NCBI RefSeq assembly: GCF_932274485.2
Contig: NC_065879.2
Span: 43,758,936-43,822,935, forward strand
Source of the DNA: Patella vulgata
Lineage: Eukaryota > Mollusca > Gastropoda > Patellidae
DNA length: 64,000 bases
Direction of reading: 5' to 3'
Shown: positions 63,417 to 64,000 of the stretch, piece after piece
How the letters are laid out: the number at the start of each line of letters is the position of its first letter
Position numbering within the stretch: position 1 is the first letter of the stretch
Program-made: the position numbers and the translations under genes
The notes under the pieces: model-generated
Database searches by the model: none
What the model was told of the DNA's origin: nothing
Seen by the model: only the letters and a program-made list of their open reading frames with translations

Positions 63417-63462
63417 TCTATGGACTTGGATATATGTATCTATACATATGCAAGTCCATAGA
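63417..63462. repeat. Near-perfect 46-base palindrome (hairpin/cruciform)
   Basis: Outer arms TCTATGGACTTG and CAAGTCCATAGA (12 bp), inner arms ATATGTAT and ATACATAT around a 2-base centre. Purpose unknown; no run of Ts follows. Confidence 0.75.
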
Positions 63463-63939
63463 AATGTATATTTAATAGACTATAGAAGCCTGGCGTCATT
63501 TAGACTAGGTTATCCAGGCTAACTAGAAGTAGGCCTACATACATAATGACGTTGAAGTCATTGACTTTAATGACACCATTCGGCCTACAACTAAAGTACT
63601 ACTAGTGCACAAGGCCTATTCTCCCCTCAAATGGCTTATGTAATGTTTTTAAAACACTTGGTCTCCCTGAGGTCAAGATCCTCACTATTCCCCCTAAACA
63701 TCTCCTACGGCCAGAGACGGTGCCAAATTGCAGTATTTTGTATGACAGAAACTATTGAGAATTGTCACACATGAAATTTGTGGGCGTTCTTCGGGAATTT
63801 ACAAAACATAATTAATATTTTTAATATGATTAGACAGAGCATAGCAATATAAGGTACGACTCAACCAACGGCAATTGTCACGTTTTACAAACTGTAGATA
63901 GACTGTAAATTACTGTCGAATTTCAAAAGTAGTTAACTT

Positions 63940-64000
63940 TGGGGGGTTGGGTGGCTGAATAGTTAGCGTGCGCGCGCGCTGTATCATAAAGTCTGTCATT
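63940..64000 (+). mobile_element. tRNA-derived SINE head, cut by window end
   Basis: 'gggttgggtggctgaatagt' + 'tagcgtgcgcgcgcgctgt' + 'atcataaagtctgtcatt' matches the start of the SINE family, with an A-box-like TGGCTGAATAG. Confidence 0.75.

Noticed and set aside
1-64000. CRISPR array, rRNA genes, LTR elements
   Set aside because: No regular short-spacer repeats, no conserved rRNA words, and no paired long terminal repeats with a matching internal region were seen.

Overview
The window looks like a piece of a molluscan, probably gastropod, nuclear genome. It is AT-rich, its genes have introns with GT..AG borders, and it is packed with LINEs, tRNA-derived SINEs, MITEs, microsatellites and minisatellites. 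The largest gene encodes a secreted protein made of serial peritrophin-type (CBM14) chitin-binding modules. No prokaryotic features, CRISPR array, rRNA gene or convincing tRNA gene were seen.

Three host genes can be supported. (1) Minus strand, 11658-14925: a three-exon, 283-residue, signal-anchored FkbM-family methyltransferase of the Star-like group. (2) Minus strand, 33206-59193: a 15-coding-exon, about 1,482-residue secreted protein. After a signal-peptide exon it alternates two exon types, A and B, seven times. Every coding junction is in phase 1, and every A-to-B junction splits a cysteine codon. One B exon carries a roughly 350-residue Q/P-rich repetitive extension. (3) Plus strand, 54245-55546: an intronless 433-residue class A GPCR, nested in the longest intron of gene 2 on the opposite strand.

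Layout. 1-11300 is mobile-element territory: a LINE with an in-frame internal deletion, a TIR element, a cluster of TGACGTCA-bearing repeats, and a 5'-truncated LINE interrupted by a five-unit tandem array (units of 1326, 1242, 961, 962 and 1326 bp). 11600-15000 holds the FkbM gene. 15000-33000 has no supported host exon; it holds an RNase H-bearing LINE with target-site duplications, a TTAA-flanked MITE family, a hAT-type MITE with an 8-bp duplication, and a decayed Tc1-like element whose catalytic segment is duplicated. 33200-59200 is the chitin-binding gene, whose introns hold the GPCR, SINEs, a LINE 3' end, a Penelope-like relic, a long inverted repeat and several MITEs. 59200-64000 is repeat-rich with no supported coding sequence.

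The most unusual items are the strict A/B exon architecture of the chitin-binding gene, the five-unit array with hairpin ends inside a LINE reading frame, and the six-copy TTAA-flanked MITE family. Family assignments come from motifs read by eye; no database search was run.
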